Source: Flaviaestuariibacter sp. (lineage in GTDB: Bacteria > Bacteroidota > Bacteroidia > Chitinophagales > Chitinophagaceae). From it: a stretch of 64,000 nt of DNA. The notes under the pieces were generated by a model. That model had not been told where the DNA came from, ran no database searches, and was given only the letters and a program-made list of their open reading frames with translations. Below, piece by piece: positions 25,681-33,457 of this stretch. Location: assembly GCA_025963645.1 (NCBI GenBank), contig JAOQAI010000009.1, forward strand, positions 62,001-126,000, written 5' to 3'. The position numbers were made by a program, and so were the translations under genes. Within the stretch, counting starts at the first letter, position 1. The number at the start of each line of letters is the position of its first letter.

Positions 25681-26601
25681 ATCAAACAGCGTTGCCGTAA
25701 ACACCCCCCGCTCCCGGCCTTTGAAAAGCAGGTGCCAGTTGCCGCTGTAGCGCAGCACATGCGGCACGATGTATTCACCAAACTGCTGCATTTCTACCTG
25801 CATGTGCACATCAAAATCATACACGCCGGCCTTGTAGCTCAGGTCATAATTTCGACCTACAATGTCCAGGGTTTTTTGATTGAACCAGGTGGTGATATTA
25901 TCAAATACAATATCCCCCCGCTCGCCGGCGCTTAAGCCTGCTTTGCGCTGGATCTTAAATACATAACAGGGCTGACCATACAGGTCCGATGTATCAATGG
26001 AATAGTCATACAGTCGGGAAATCTCTTTGTCAAATACATCCAGCTTATCGCCGATAAAAGGAATACCGGGGATCTTGGTGCCGGGGTTAAAGAACAGCAT
26101 CTTTAACTGCTCCTTGTTCTTTTCCAATCCCTTCTTGCCGCCCACGTTGTGCTGCGAGCCCTTTACAATATTGGTCTCGCCACACACTTTTCCCTTGGTA
26201 AAGAAGAAGGAAGAATAGAGTTGCGCGGTGTAGTAATTATAGTCGCGGTTCTTATCGTAAAAATCACCGGTAACGGTTTCTTCCAGCACATCCATCGTGC
26301 GGCAGTTGCCTGCCCGGTTCTGCCGCGTTTTGCTTTGCAGGGAGGCCTTCGATTTCCCGTTCTTATCCCGCATCTGGATAAAGTTCAGGGAAGTGAAACC
26401 CAGTATGTGCAGGTTCTTAAACGCTTTGTGATAGCTGCTGTCGTTCTTTATCCGCCGGAGGAACTTCGGCACGTTCAGGTCGCTACGGATAATGACCTCG
26501 CTAAGATTCACTGAACGGCGCACCGCTTCCACATCGCTGGTGTCCTGGGCAGTGGATATGAGTGATAACAAGGAGAGAACAAGTATAAAAGGAAGCCTCA
26601 T
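25666..26601 (-). CDS. Secreted protein of unknown function, 311 residues
   Basis: Signal peptide at residues 1-18 (MRLPFILVLSLLSLISTAQ). The mature protein begins with VRRSVNLSEVIIRSDLNVPK, a beta strand resembling those that start plug or carboxypeptidase-like regions, followed by helical sequence with SYHKAFKNLHILGF, then beta sequence to the end (LYGQPCYVFKIQRKAG, IVFDNITTWFNQKTLDIVGR). The latter resembles the conserved core of Bacteroidota proteins annotated only as hypothetical. No catalytic motif is recognised. Its start overlaps the def stop by 4 bp (ATGA), so it is coexpressed with peptide deformylase. The stop lies inside a 7-bp repeat tract. Confidence 0.75.
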   Translation of the reverse strand: MRLPFILVLSLLSLISTAQDTSDVEAVRRSVNLSEVIIRSDLNVPKFLRRIKNDSSYHKAFKNLHILGFTSLNFIQMRDKNGKSKASLQSKTRQNRAGNCRTMDVLEETVTGDFYDKNRDYNYYTAQLYSSFFFTKGKVCGETNIVKGSQHNVGGKKGLEKNKEQLKMLFFNPGTKIPGIPFIGDKLDVFDKEISRLYDYSIDTSDLYGQPCYVFKIQRKAGLSAGERGDIVFDNITTWFNQKTLDIVGRNYDLSYKAGVYDFDVHMQVEMQQFGEYIVPHVLRYSGNWHLLFKGRERGVFTATLFDFRKG

Positions 26602-27188
26602 TTCTTTGGAAAAAGCATTTTATAATCGACGCGAATTTCTCCCCTGGAGATGGCATCCAGCTTACGCTTTAACAGTTTACGTTTGAGGGGGGAAAGATGA
26701 TCAATAAAAAGCCGGCCGTCTATATGATCGTATTCGTGGAGGATGATACGACCCGTAATGCCATTGAAGGTATTCGTGTGCTCCACAAACGCCTCGTCAT
26801 GGTAACGAATCGTTACCTCTTCGGCACGGTGCACATCTTCCCGCACTTTCGGGATGCTCAGGCAACCTTCGTTATAGGCCCAATCCTCACCGCCTTCTTC
26901 TACAATATGTGCGTTGATGAACACCTGCCTGATGCCCGGCGCATCAGGATAATCCTCATCCTCCTCATCGTCATCTTCTTCCTTGTTGGCAAATATCTGG
27001 GCACTGTCCATTACAAACAGGCGAATATCCTTGTTGATCTGCGGCGCAGCCAATCCAACACCATTGGAGCCATACATGGTCTCCCACATGTCGGCAATAA
27101 GCTTTTCGAGGCCCGGGTAATCCGCATCAATATCCTGCGCTACTTTTCTTAAAACAGGGTGACCGTAAGCGACTATTGGTAAAATCAT
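26598..27188 (-). CDS. def: Peptide deformylase
   Basis: A 196-residue metalloenzyme that removes the formyl group from nascent proteins. The three family motifs are present: GVGLAAPQ (~residue 45), EGCLSIP with the metal Cys (~120), and LHEYDHIDG, the HExxH metal site (~160). Start chosen at ATG 27188 (MILPIVAYGHPVL), the standard family N-terminus; an in-frame extension upstream comes from a 7-bp repeat tract. It has an acidic insert (NKEEDDDEEDEDYPD) in the loop before the second motif, common in Bacteroidota enzymes. It is followed without gap by the 311-residue secreted protein. Confidence 0.95.
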   Translation of the reverse strand: MILPIVAYGHPVLRKVAQDIDADYPGLEKLIADMWETMYGSNGVGLAAPQINKDIRLFVMDSAQIFANKEEDDDEEDEDYPDAPGIRQVFINAHIVEEGGEDWAYNEGCLSIPKVREDVHRAEEVTIRYHDEAFVEHTNTFNGITGRIILHEYDHIDGRLFIDHLSPLKRKLLKRKLDAISRGEIRVDYKMLFPKK

Positions 27189-27262
27189 TCGATTGACGAT
27201 TAGCGATTGTAGATTAAGGTTCAAAGGTAAGGCTTGCCAAATCTGCAATTGCCAATCTAAAA
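27189..27262. repeat. Inverted pair of 7-bp repeat tracts between ruvX and def
   Basis: The left arm reads GATTGAC-GATTAGC-GATTGTA-GATTAAG; the right arm reads AATCTGC-AATTGCC-AATCTAA-AATCG. Together they are an imperfect inverted pair with a strict 7-bp period. The ruvX stop lies in the right arm. Confidence 0.65.
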
Positions 27263-27667
27263 TCGTTGCATGTATTCCTGCAGCATCATCGTTGCCGCTA
27301 TCTCATCCACCAAACCCTTGTTCTGCCGCTGCTTTTTCTTCAGCCCCATTTGCAGCATGGCTTGTGAGGCCATTTTAGAGGTAAAGCGCTCGTCCACTTC
27401 TTTGATTGGAATGGCAGGAAACACCTTTTGCAGTTCGCCAATGAACTTCTTCACCAGCGGTGTGGCGTGGGTAGCGGTGTCGTCCATATTGGTGGGCATC
27501 CCTATCAGGATCAGTTCTACCCCTTCCCGCCCGATATATTCCTTTAAAAAGGCCATGAGCTTGGGCGTTTCTACGGTACACAGGCCGGTAGCGATGATCT
27601 GCAGCGGATCTGTTACTGCCAGACCGGTGCGTTTGCGGCCATAATCAATAGAAAGGATTCTCCCCAT
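27257..27667 (-). CDS. ruvX: Putative pre-16S rRNA nuclease / RuvX (YqgF)
   Basis: A 136-residue RNase H-fold protein of the YqgF family, implicated in 16S rRNA 5'-end maturation and historically described as a Holliday-junction resolvase. Motifs: ILSIDYGRKRTGLAVTD with the first Asp, LILIGMPTNMD, and KEVDERFTSKMA with the Asp/Glu pair; the C-terminus has DEIAATMMLQEYM. The start is ATG 27667, which begins two residues before the conserved ILSIDYG strand. The same frame stays open upstream through the 43-bp palindrome array, but that sequence is not protein-like. The stop lies in a 7-bp repeat tract. Confidence 0.93.
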   Translation of the reverse strand: MGRILSIDYGRKRTGLAVTDPLQIIATGLCTVETPKLMAFLKEYIGREGVELILIGMPTNMDDTATHATPLVKKFIGELQKVFPAIPIKEVDERFTSKMASQAMLQMGLKKKQRQNKGLVDEIAATMMLQEYMQRF

Positions 27668-27747
27668 AGCAGCAAAAATAGCGCTGGTTGACCATTGCAG
27701 TAGTTCATCAGTCCTAATTAGGGCAGGAAGTGCAGGCAAGAACCTTG

Positions 27748-28048
27748 GGATGCCTGCACCATTGGCGGGATATATTGTCGCATGAGACAGCAGCATTCCC
27801 CGCCCTGGTGGGATATACGGCTTCATGCGACAAGGCATATCGCCACTGTGGGGAAGTGCCTTGTCGCATGAGACAATGGCATCACCCGCGGCGGGGAGGT
27901 ATATTGTCGCATGCGACATACAGGGCCACCGGTGTGGCGGGGTATATTGTCTTGTGAGACAATATAGGTATCCATGGTGGCGGGATACCTTGTCGCATGC
28001 GACAATAGGGTCCGCTGCCGTGTCCGGGTGGCTTGTCTCATGCGGCAA
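27748..28048. repeat. Seven-unit 43-bp tandem array of palindromes
   Basis: Seven 16-bp dyads begin at 27775, 27818, 27861, 27904, 27947, 27990 and 28033, exactly 43 bp apart. The perfect form TTGTCGCATGCGACAA occurs at 27990; variants are TTGTCGCATGAGACAA (27861), TTGTCTTGTGAGACAA (27947) and TTGTCTCATGCGGCAA (28033). The seven 27-bp sequences preceding each dyad are related (consensus near GGCA-CACC-GGTGGCGGG-ATA) and are imperfect dyads themselves, for example GGTATCC...GGATACC. The array fills most of the 410-bp gap between the ruvX start and the ubiA-like stop. It is not a CRISPR: the repeat is short and palindromic and the spacers are homologous to one another. Confidence 0.9.
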
Positions 28049-28078
28049 TCCGTATAGACACGCTGGAAAGCCGGCTGA

Positions 28079-29041
28079 CTAAAAAAGGGAAGGCTGTAAA
28101 AACAGGTCGGCGATGACAAACACAGCAAACACCACCGACGCAATGCCATTGGCGGTCATAAAGGCAAGGTTCACCCGGCGCAGGTCCTCGGGTTTTACAA
28201 TGGAATGCTGGTAGATCAGCATCCCGGTAAACACCAGCACACCTATCCAATAGAGCCATCCGAACCCGCCCCACCGTCCGGCAGCCACTACGCAAGCCGC
28301 GCTAAGCAGGTGCAAGACTTCTGAAATGCGCAGGGCTTTGGCTTTGCCAAAAGATGCGGGGATGGAGTAAAGCTGCTGCGACTGGTCAAAATCCACATCC
28401 TGCAAGGCATAGATAATATCGAACCCGCTCACCCAGAAGATGACGGCAAGGGAAAAGAGGATGGGCAGCCAGTGAAAGGCGCCGGTAACAGCCAGGTAAG
28501 CACCGATGGGCGCCAGCGACAACCCTAAGCCGAGTATCAAGTGGCAGAGCGGCGTAAAACGCTTGGTATAACTGTAACCCAGCACCACAGCAAGCGCTAC
28601 TGGTGACAGGTAAAAGCAGATGCGGTTGATGAAAAAGGTACAAGTGATAAACAAGACGCAACAGGCGATGGTGAAGCCTAATGCATTTTTTGGAGTGATG
28701 ATGCCTTTGGGGATTTCGCGGATGGCGGTGCGGGGATTGAGTATGTCGTATTTTCTATCTAAGTAGCGGTTAAATGCCATGGCAGCGGAGCGGGCGAAGA
28801 TCATGCAGGCGATAACTAACAGGAATCTAATAAATAGAATCTCAAAAGCAGATTGGCGCCCCCAGCCAATCGAATCGTTTAAACTCCATTGCCCACTTTT
28901 ATTAATCGGAAGATTCCAAAATGTTTGATAGGATAAATCCCTAGAGTAAAGCGCCAGAAAAAATCCAATCAACGCAAACGGCATCGCGAAAATGGTATGC
29001 GAGAACTTGATAAGCGAGAGATAATTTTTGACAACAGACAT
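28079..29041 (-). CDS. UbiA-family prenyltransferase, probable MqnP of futalosine menaquinone pathway
   Basis: A 320-residue integral membrane prenyltransferase with about nine hydrophobic helices. The two diphosphate-binding motifs are NRYLDRKYDILNPRTAIREI (NRxxDxxxD type, near residue 90) and FDIIYALQDVDFDQSQQLYS (DxxxD type, near residue 210). UbiA enzymes attach a polyprenyl chain to an aromatic acid. Because mqnA, the first enzyme of the futalosine route, occurs at 58.6 kb, this is most likely the MqnP-type prenyltransferase acting on a dihydroxynaphthoate precursor rather than 4-hydroxybenzoate; Bacteroidota generally make menaquinone. Its stop lies 31 bp from the last palindrome of the 43-bp array. 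One base separates it from the vapC-like stop upstream, so it may be coexpressed with the toxin pair. Confidence 0.85.
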   Translation of the reverse strand: MSVVKNYLSLIKFSHTIFAMPFALIGFFLALYSRDLSYQTFWNLPINKSGQWSLNDSIGWGRQSAFEILFIRFLLVIACMIFARSAAMAFNRYLDRKYDILNPRTAIREIPKGIITPKNALGFTIACCVLFITCTFFINRICFYLSPVALAVVLGYSYTKRFTPLCHLILGLGLSLAPIGAYLAVTGAFHWLPILFSLAVIFWVSGFDIIYALQDVDFDQSQQLYSIPASFGKAKALRISEVLHLLSAACVVAAGRWGGFGWLYWIGVLVFTGMLIYQHSIVKPEDLRRVNLAFMTANGIASVVFAVFVIADLFLQPSLF

Positions 29042-29042
29042 G

Positions 29043-29414
29043 TTAAGGTTCGTAAACTTCCAGGGGAAGGCTTTTAATTTGCCGGAACTGCTTGTCGGCA
29101 GAAATGAAGGGAAGGTCTAATGATATGGCAGTCGCGGCAACAATTGCATCGGGTAGTTTCAGGTTATATTGCTTTCTAATATTAATGGCTTCCTCTTTGA
29201 TAATTTCATCTAAATAGATAACCCTAAATTCCTTTAAAAAATTCCTGAAGCTTTTATCAATAGACGCTGACAAATTTTTATACCCTAAAAACTCGATTTC
29301 GCTAATGACTGAAATAAAAAGGCTTCGCTTCTGCAAGTACTCTGTCAGGGTCTGATGGCCAGAAACGATGTAAAGAAGAATATTGGTATCTACTAAATAA
29401 TTACCTCCATTCAT
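29043..29414 (-). CDS. PIN-domain ribonuclease toxin, VapC-like
   Basis: A 123-residue PIN-domain protein. The acidic residues expected for Mg2+-dependent RNase activity are present: Asp9 in YLVDTNILLY, the Glu in ISEIEFLGY, Asp in LPDAIVAATA and Asp in FISADKQF. Its start codon lies 14 bp inside the end of the small upstream gene, the typical coupling of antitoxin then toxin. Targets of VapC enzymes are usually tRNAs or rRNA loops. Complete length, so probably functional. It lies directly upstream of the ubiA-like gene. Confidence 0.85.
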   Translation of the reverse strand: MNGGNYLVDTNILLYIVSGHQTLTEYLQKRSLFISVISEIEFLGYKNLSASIDKSFRNFLKEFRVIYLDEIIKEEAINIRKQYNLKLPDAIVAATAISLDLPFISADKQFRQIKSLPLEVYEP

Positions 29415-29556
29415 TACGCAACCTTTTTTGAATTGCCTGGGGGTCTTCTTCTAATTTGATGATGCCACAATACTTCATAATATCTGCGCCCTTATTTACA
29501 TCGGCCTTATCCCGCCTTATCCGCTTGATCTTCGGTTCTTTTTTCTTCGCTTCCAT
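29401..29556 (-). CDS. Small basic protein, probable antitoxin of the PIN toxin
   Basis: A 51-residue reading frame beginning MEAKKKEPKIKRIRRDKADV and ending KRLRNEWR. It is strongly basic at the N-terminus (Lys/Arg-rich) and amphipathic in the C-terminal half (ADIMKYCGIIKLEEDPQAIQ), fitting a short antitoxin whose tail docks onto a PIN domain. It overlaps the toxin start by 14 bp. I do not recognise a DNA-binding family such as AbrB or RHH; assignment rests on position, size and overlap. Confidence 0.65.
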   Translation of the reverse strand: MEAKKKEPKIKRIRRDKADVNKGADIMKYCGIIKLEEDPQAIQKRLRNEWR

Positions 29557-29593
29557 AGATTCAAATTTAGTTCAATAAAGCACAAATCATTCC

Positions 29594-30130
29594 TTAAAGT
29601 TGGGTCATTTTGCGCCTTACCAGTTCCCACAACACCACCCCTGCCGCTACGGATACATTCAATGAATGTTTCATACCCAGTTGAGGAATTTCAATGCAGC
29701 CATCGCATTGCCCGATCGTCGCCTGCTCCACGCCGGTCACTTCATTGCCAAATACCACGGCTACCTTATCATCCCCACTCATATTAAAATCGTGCAGCAT
29801 CAAACTATCTTCCGCTTGCTCTACCGCGTATATTTTATAGCCCAAGGCCCGCAGGTCTTCCATCGCTTCTGCGGTAGTTTTAAAATACTTCCAGTGCACC
29901 GATTCATCGGCGCCGAGTGCAGTCTTCTTGATTTCTTTGTGTGGGGGATAAGCGGTGTAGCCACAGATATAAACACCTGCCAGCAGGAAGGCGTCCGCCG
30001 TGCGAAAAGTGCTGCCCACATTATAGCCGCTACGGATATTCTCCAGCACCGCAATGATGGGCATCTTCTCCGCTTCCTTGAATTCTTCTACGGATTTCCG
30101 CCCTAGTTCCTCCATCGACAGTTTGCGCAT
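29594..30130 (-). CDS. SpoU/TrmH-family RNA 2'-O-methyltransferase
   Basis: A 178-residue SPOUT-fold methyltransferase. The three conserved regions are ENIRSGYNVGSTFRTADAF (motif 1, with N and R), VVFGNEVTGV (motif 2) and GMKHSLNVSVAAGVVLWELV (motif 3, forming the knotted SAM site). It lacks an N-terminal extension, so the target (tRNA ribose or rRNA) cannot be named from sequence; the short length resembles the TrmL/TrmH core. It is divergent from mutS across a gap that contains an inverted pair of 7-bp repeats. Confidence 0.88.
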   Translation of the reverse strand: MRKLSMEELGRKSVEEFKEAEKMPIIAVLENIRSGYNVGSTFRTADAFLLAGVYICGYTAYPPHKEIKKTALGADESVHWKYFKTTAEAMEDLRALGYKIYAVEQAEDSLMLHDFNMSGDDKVAVVFGNEVTGVEQATIGQCDGCIEIPQLGMKHSLNVSVAAGVVLWELVRRKMTQL

Positions 30131-30163
30131 GAGCGCAAAAGTAATTGGGAGAAATTCAAAACA

Positions 30164-30235
30164 GCAAAATGAAAAATGTAAAATGCCAGGTCCAGTCTCC
30201 CTTCTATATTTTTCATTTTAAATTTTACATTCCAC
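30164..30235. repeat. Inverted pair of 7-bp A/T-rich repeat tracts upstream of mutS
   Basis: The left arm is AAAATGA-AAAATGT-AAAATGC; the right arm is TTTTTCA-TTTTAAA-TTTTACA-TTCC, the approximate reverse complement with the same 7-bp period. It is located in a divergent gap, so terminator function is not required here. Confidence 0.6.
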
Positions 30236-30255
30236 ACACTTTCCCATCAGCAGCC

Positions 30256-30263
30256 TATTTTTG
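30256..30263 (+). promoter_or_regulatory. TAnnTTTG-type -7 box for mutS
   Basis: TATTTTTG, 12 bases before the mutS ATG; a very short leader is expected. Confidence 0.5.
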
Positions 30264-30274
30264 TCCGCACCGTT

Positions 30275-32878
30275 ATGAAGGAAACAAAGAAAGCCGAAAC
30301 GCCCCTGATGCTGCAGCACAGCGCCATCAAGGCCAAATACCCGGACGCGATCCTGCTATTCCGCGTCGGCGATTTTTATGAAACCTTCGGAGCGGATGCG
30401 GTGATCGCGTCAGGCGTACTGGGCATCACGCTCACCAAGCGAAATAACGGCTCGGCATCTGAGAACGAGCTGGCCGGCTTTCCCTACCATGCCCTCGATA
30501 CCTACCTGCATAAACTAGTAAAAGCCGGCTACCGCGTCGCCATCTGCGACCAGTTGGAAGACCCAAAGACGGTAAAAGGCATTGTGAAGCGCGGTGTAAC
30601 CGAAATGGTGACACCCGGAACCGCTACCAACGACAAGCTGCTGGAACATGGCTCCAATAATTTCCTCGCCGCCATCCACCTGCAATCCGAAACGGTGTAT
30701 GGACTTTCTTTCCTGGACATTTCCACCGGCGAGTTCCTCATTGCCGAGGGCGACAGGGAATATGCCGATAAATTATTAATGGGTTTTAAGCCGGCAGAGG
30801 TCATTTACCAGCGGCACCACCAGCGCCGGTTCAAGGAAGAATTTGCCGGTAAATTTTACACCTACACGCTTGATGAATGGATCTTCCAGCAGCCATACGC
30901 TACCGAAAGCCTGCTGAAACATTTTGACACGCATTCGCTGAAAGGCTTTGGCGTGGAAGGCATGCCGGCCGGGTTGATAGCAGCCGGTGCCATTCTTCAT
31001 TACCTAAAAGATACGGAGCATCCCAACCTCCAGCACATCACTTCCCTGCAACACATAGACCAGGAAGACCACCTGTGGATGGACCGCTTTACCATTCGCA
31101 ACCTGGAGCTGCTGAACAGCGCGGCAGAAGGCGGCGCAACATTATTAAAAGTGTTGGACAATACCAGCACACCCATGGGTGCCCGCTTGCTCAAGCGCTG
31201 GATTGTATTTCCATTAAAAGATATTCAGAAGATCAATGAGCGGCTGGACGTAGTGGCGCACCTCATCCTGCAGACCGACCTGCGGAATGCGCTGACACAG
31301 GCCATGAAGCAGTGCGGCGACATTGAACGAATGGTGTCGAAGATCCCGCTGAAGAAGATCAATCCCCGCGAGCTCCTGCAACTGGCGAGATCGCTGCGGC
31401 AGATAGATGTGATTAAACAGGCGTGTGCGGGCAGCGAAAGTTCGTATTTAAAACGCCTGGCCGATGCGCTGAATCCCTGTCATTATATGGCGGATAAGAT
31501 CGTGGCGCAACTCATTGACAACCCGCCGGCACTGGCATCCAAAGGCGGCTTTATCAATAAAACGGTTCATGAAGAACTGGACGGACTGCGGCATATATCA
31601 CACAACGGGAAAGAATACCTGCTGCAATTGCAACAGCAGGAAATTGGAAAGACCGGCATCTCATCGCTCAAGATCGGTTTCAATAATGTGTTTGGGTATT
31701 ACCTGGAAGTGACCAACTCGCACAAGGAAAAAGTGCCACCGGAATGGATGCGCAAGCAAACGCTGACCAACGCCGAGCGCTACATCACCCCGGAGCTGAA
31801 AGAGTACGAGGAAAAGATCATGACAGCGGAAGAAAAGATCCTGGCCATTGAGTTATTACTATTCGATAGCCTGGTGAACGAGCTGCATGATTTTCTTTCC
31901 TGCATCCAAACCAATGCGCAGATCGTAGCGGCGCTGGATTGTCTTTGCTGCTTTTCGCAGAACGCTATTCAATACAATTATAAAAAGCCGGTGCTGCATA
32001 GCGGCGATGAACTGGTGATCAAGGAAGGCCGCCACCCGGTAATAGAGCGCAACTTGCCCCAAGGCGATAGCTATGTCAGCAACGACCTCGTTTTGGATAA
32101 AGAAAGCCAGCAGATCATTATCCTTACCGGCCCGAACATGAGCGGTAAATCAGCGCTGCTTCGGCAAACGGCATTGATCACATTGATGGCGCATATTGGT
32201 TCTTTTGTTCCGGCGGGTGAAGCGCAGATCCCATTAACCGATAAGATATTTACCCGGGTCGGCGCTTCCGACAACCTGAGCGCCGGTGAATCCACCTTTA
32301 TGGTGGAAATGAATGAAACAGCTTCCATCATCAATAATATCAGCGACCGGTGCCTGATATTGTTAGATGAAATCGGTCGCGGCACTTCCACTTACGATGG
32401 CATCTCCATCGCCTGGAGCATCGCCGAATACCTGCATCACTCGCCCTATCAGCCCAAGACCTTTTTTGCCACGCATTACCACGAACTGAATGAATTGGAG
32501 AACAAGCTGCCACGGGTGAAGAATTATCATGTCACCAATAAAGAGATCGGCGGCAAGATCATTTTCCTGCGCAAGCTGGCGCCGGGTGGCAGTACGCACA
32601 GCTTTGGTATTCATGTGGCGAAGATGGCCGGCATGCCGCCGGAACTGATCAAACGTTCAGAAGAAGTGCTGCAACGGCTGGAAGCAAAAGCGGTAGAAAG
32701 CAGAACAGCCGAAGGATTGAAAAGCCTGTCGGCGCCGAAAGTGCAGCTTAGCATTTTTGATGCGCATAGCCAGACCTTTACGGAAATGCGAACTGTTTTG
32801 GAAGCGCTGGACATCAACCGGCTTACTCCTGTGGAAGCCCTTTTAAAACTTAACGAGATCAAAAACCTGCTGCATTAA
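30275..32878 (+). CDS. mutS: DNA mismatch repair protein MutS
   Basis: An 867-residue mismatch-recognition ATPase. The N-terminal mismatch-binding motif is RVGDFYETFG (Phe-x-Glu type, residues ~28-37). Walker A is TGPNMSGKSALLRQ (near residue 620), followed by TLMAHIGSFVPA, the ERATP-type region SAGESTFMVEM, the Walker B ILLDEIGRGTSTYDG and FFATHYHEL. The length and order are those of MutS1, not MutS2 (no Smr domain). It has a TATTTTTG box 12 bases before the ATG. It is followed after 64 bp by the CHRD lipoprotein. A core member of methyl-independent mismatch repair with MutL, which is not in the window. Confidence 0.97.
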   Translation: MKETKKAETPLMLQHSAIKAKYPDAILLFRVGDFYETFGADAVIASGVLGITLTKRNNGSASENELAGFPYHALDTYLHKLVKAGYRVAICDQLEDPKTVKGIVKRGVTEMVTPGTATNDKLLEHGSNNFLAAIHLQSETVYGLSFLDISTGEFLIAEGDREYADKLLMGFKPAEVIYQRHHQRRFKEEFAGKFYTYTLDEWIFQQPYATESLLKHFDTHSLKGFGVEGMPAGLIAAGAILHYLKDTEHPNLQHITSLQHIDQEDHLWMDRFTIRNLELLNSAAEGGATLLKVLDNTSTPMGARLLKRWIVFPLKDIQKINERLDVVAHLILQTDLRNALTQAMKQCGDIERMVSKIPLKKINPRELLQLARSLRQIDVIKQACAGSESSYLKRLADALNPCHYMADKIVAQLIDNPPALASKGGFINKTVHEELDGLRHISHNGKEYLLQLQQQEIGKTGISSLKIGFNNVFGYYLEVTNSHKEKVPPEWMRKQTLTNAERYITPELKEYEEKIMTAEEKILAIELLLFDSLVNELHDFLSCIQTNAQIVAALDCLCCFSQNAIQYNYKKPVLHSGDELVIKEGRHPVIERNLPQGDSYVSNDLVLDKESQQIIILTGPNMSGKSALLRQTALITLMAHIGSFVPAGEAQIPLTDKIFTRVGASDNLSAGESTFMVEMNETASIINNISDRCLILLDEIGRGTSTYDGISIAWSIAEYLHHSPYQPKTFFATHYHELNELENKLPRVKNYHVTNKEIGGKIIFLRKLAPGGSTHSFGIHVAKMAGMPPELIKRSEEVLQRLEAKAVESRTAEGLKSLSAPKVQLSIFDAHSQTFTEMRTVLEALDINRLTPVEALLKLNEIKNLLH

Positions 32879-32942
32879 GTTTGTTTTAAGTCGGTTGCCG
32901 GATTGAAAAACTCCCTATTTTTACCACCAAATAAACGGACTA

Positions 32943-33404
32943 ATGAAATTTCTGAAACTAACTGTATGTATTGCCCTTTTTGCACTGTCCGCTACTTCCT
33001 GCAAAAAAGAAGTAGAAAACAGGGTAAGTAAGAAGGACCTGATCGTAATGAACGGCGCCCAGGTAGCGCCAGCTAATCAAAGCGCGGCCTCTGCACAGCT
33101 GGGTGTTGTATATCAGTCAAGGGTCAAAACCTTAGATTATTTAGTGGTATGGACGGGATTAACAGGCAATGTGGCTGCCATCCATGTTCACGGGCCTGCC
33201 GACCCTGGTTTCCCGGCACCTATCTTACAAACCCTGAGTGGGGTTCCAACAGCACGTACGGGTTCTATCAAAGCTTCTCTTTTCGTTGATGGCGTAGTGA
33301 TAAAAGAGGAAGAGCTTTTAACAGGTAAATACTATGTAGATATTCATACGGTTGGCGCTTTTGCTGCTTCCGGCGAAGTAAGAGGACAGATCATATTTGA
33401 CTAA
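32943..33404 (+). CDS. CHRD-domain lipoprotein
   Basis: A 153-residue lipoprotein. The signal sequence ends in a lipobox-like ALSATSC with the lipidated Cys at about residue 20, followed by the K-K-E linker typical of Bacteroidota lipoproteins. The remainder is a CHRD domain, recognised by LDYLVVWTGLTGNVAAIHVH, the GPADPGFPAPILQTL loop and the terminal GKYYVDIHTVGAFAASGEVR followed by GQI. CHRD domains are named for chordin and are found in secreted bacterial proteins; a metal-binding or adhesive role is suggested but not established. A terminator follows the stop. Confidence 0.85.
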   Translation: MKFLKLTVCIALFALSATSCKKEVENRVSKKDLIVMNGAQVAPANQSAASAQLGVVYQSRVKTLDYLVVWTGLTGNVAAIHVHGPADPGFPAPILQTLSGVPTARTGSIKASLFVDGVVIKEEELLTGKYYVDIHTVGAFAASGEVRGQIIFD

Positions 33405-33424
33405 GCATAAAATAGCATTGATAT

Positions 33425-33457
33425 AAAGCCCTGCATCTGCGGGGCTTTTATTTTTTA
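33425..33457. terminator. Terminator between the convergent CHRD and SET genes
   Basis: AAGCCC-TGCATCTGCG-GGGCTT followed by TTATTTTTT; the SET gene stop overlaps the right stem base. Confidence 0.75.

Noticed and set aside
27748-28048. CRISPR-like array
   Set aside because: Repeats are 16-bp palindromes and diverged, the intervals are homologous to one another, and no cas genes are present.
27668-28048. Long N-terminal extension of RuvX and other open frames on both strands across the 43-bp array
   Set aside because: All frames are open because the repeat lacks stops; a 43-bp step rotates the frame, so the translation (SHATIY-type peptides) is a by-product. RuvX begins normally at 27667.
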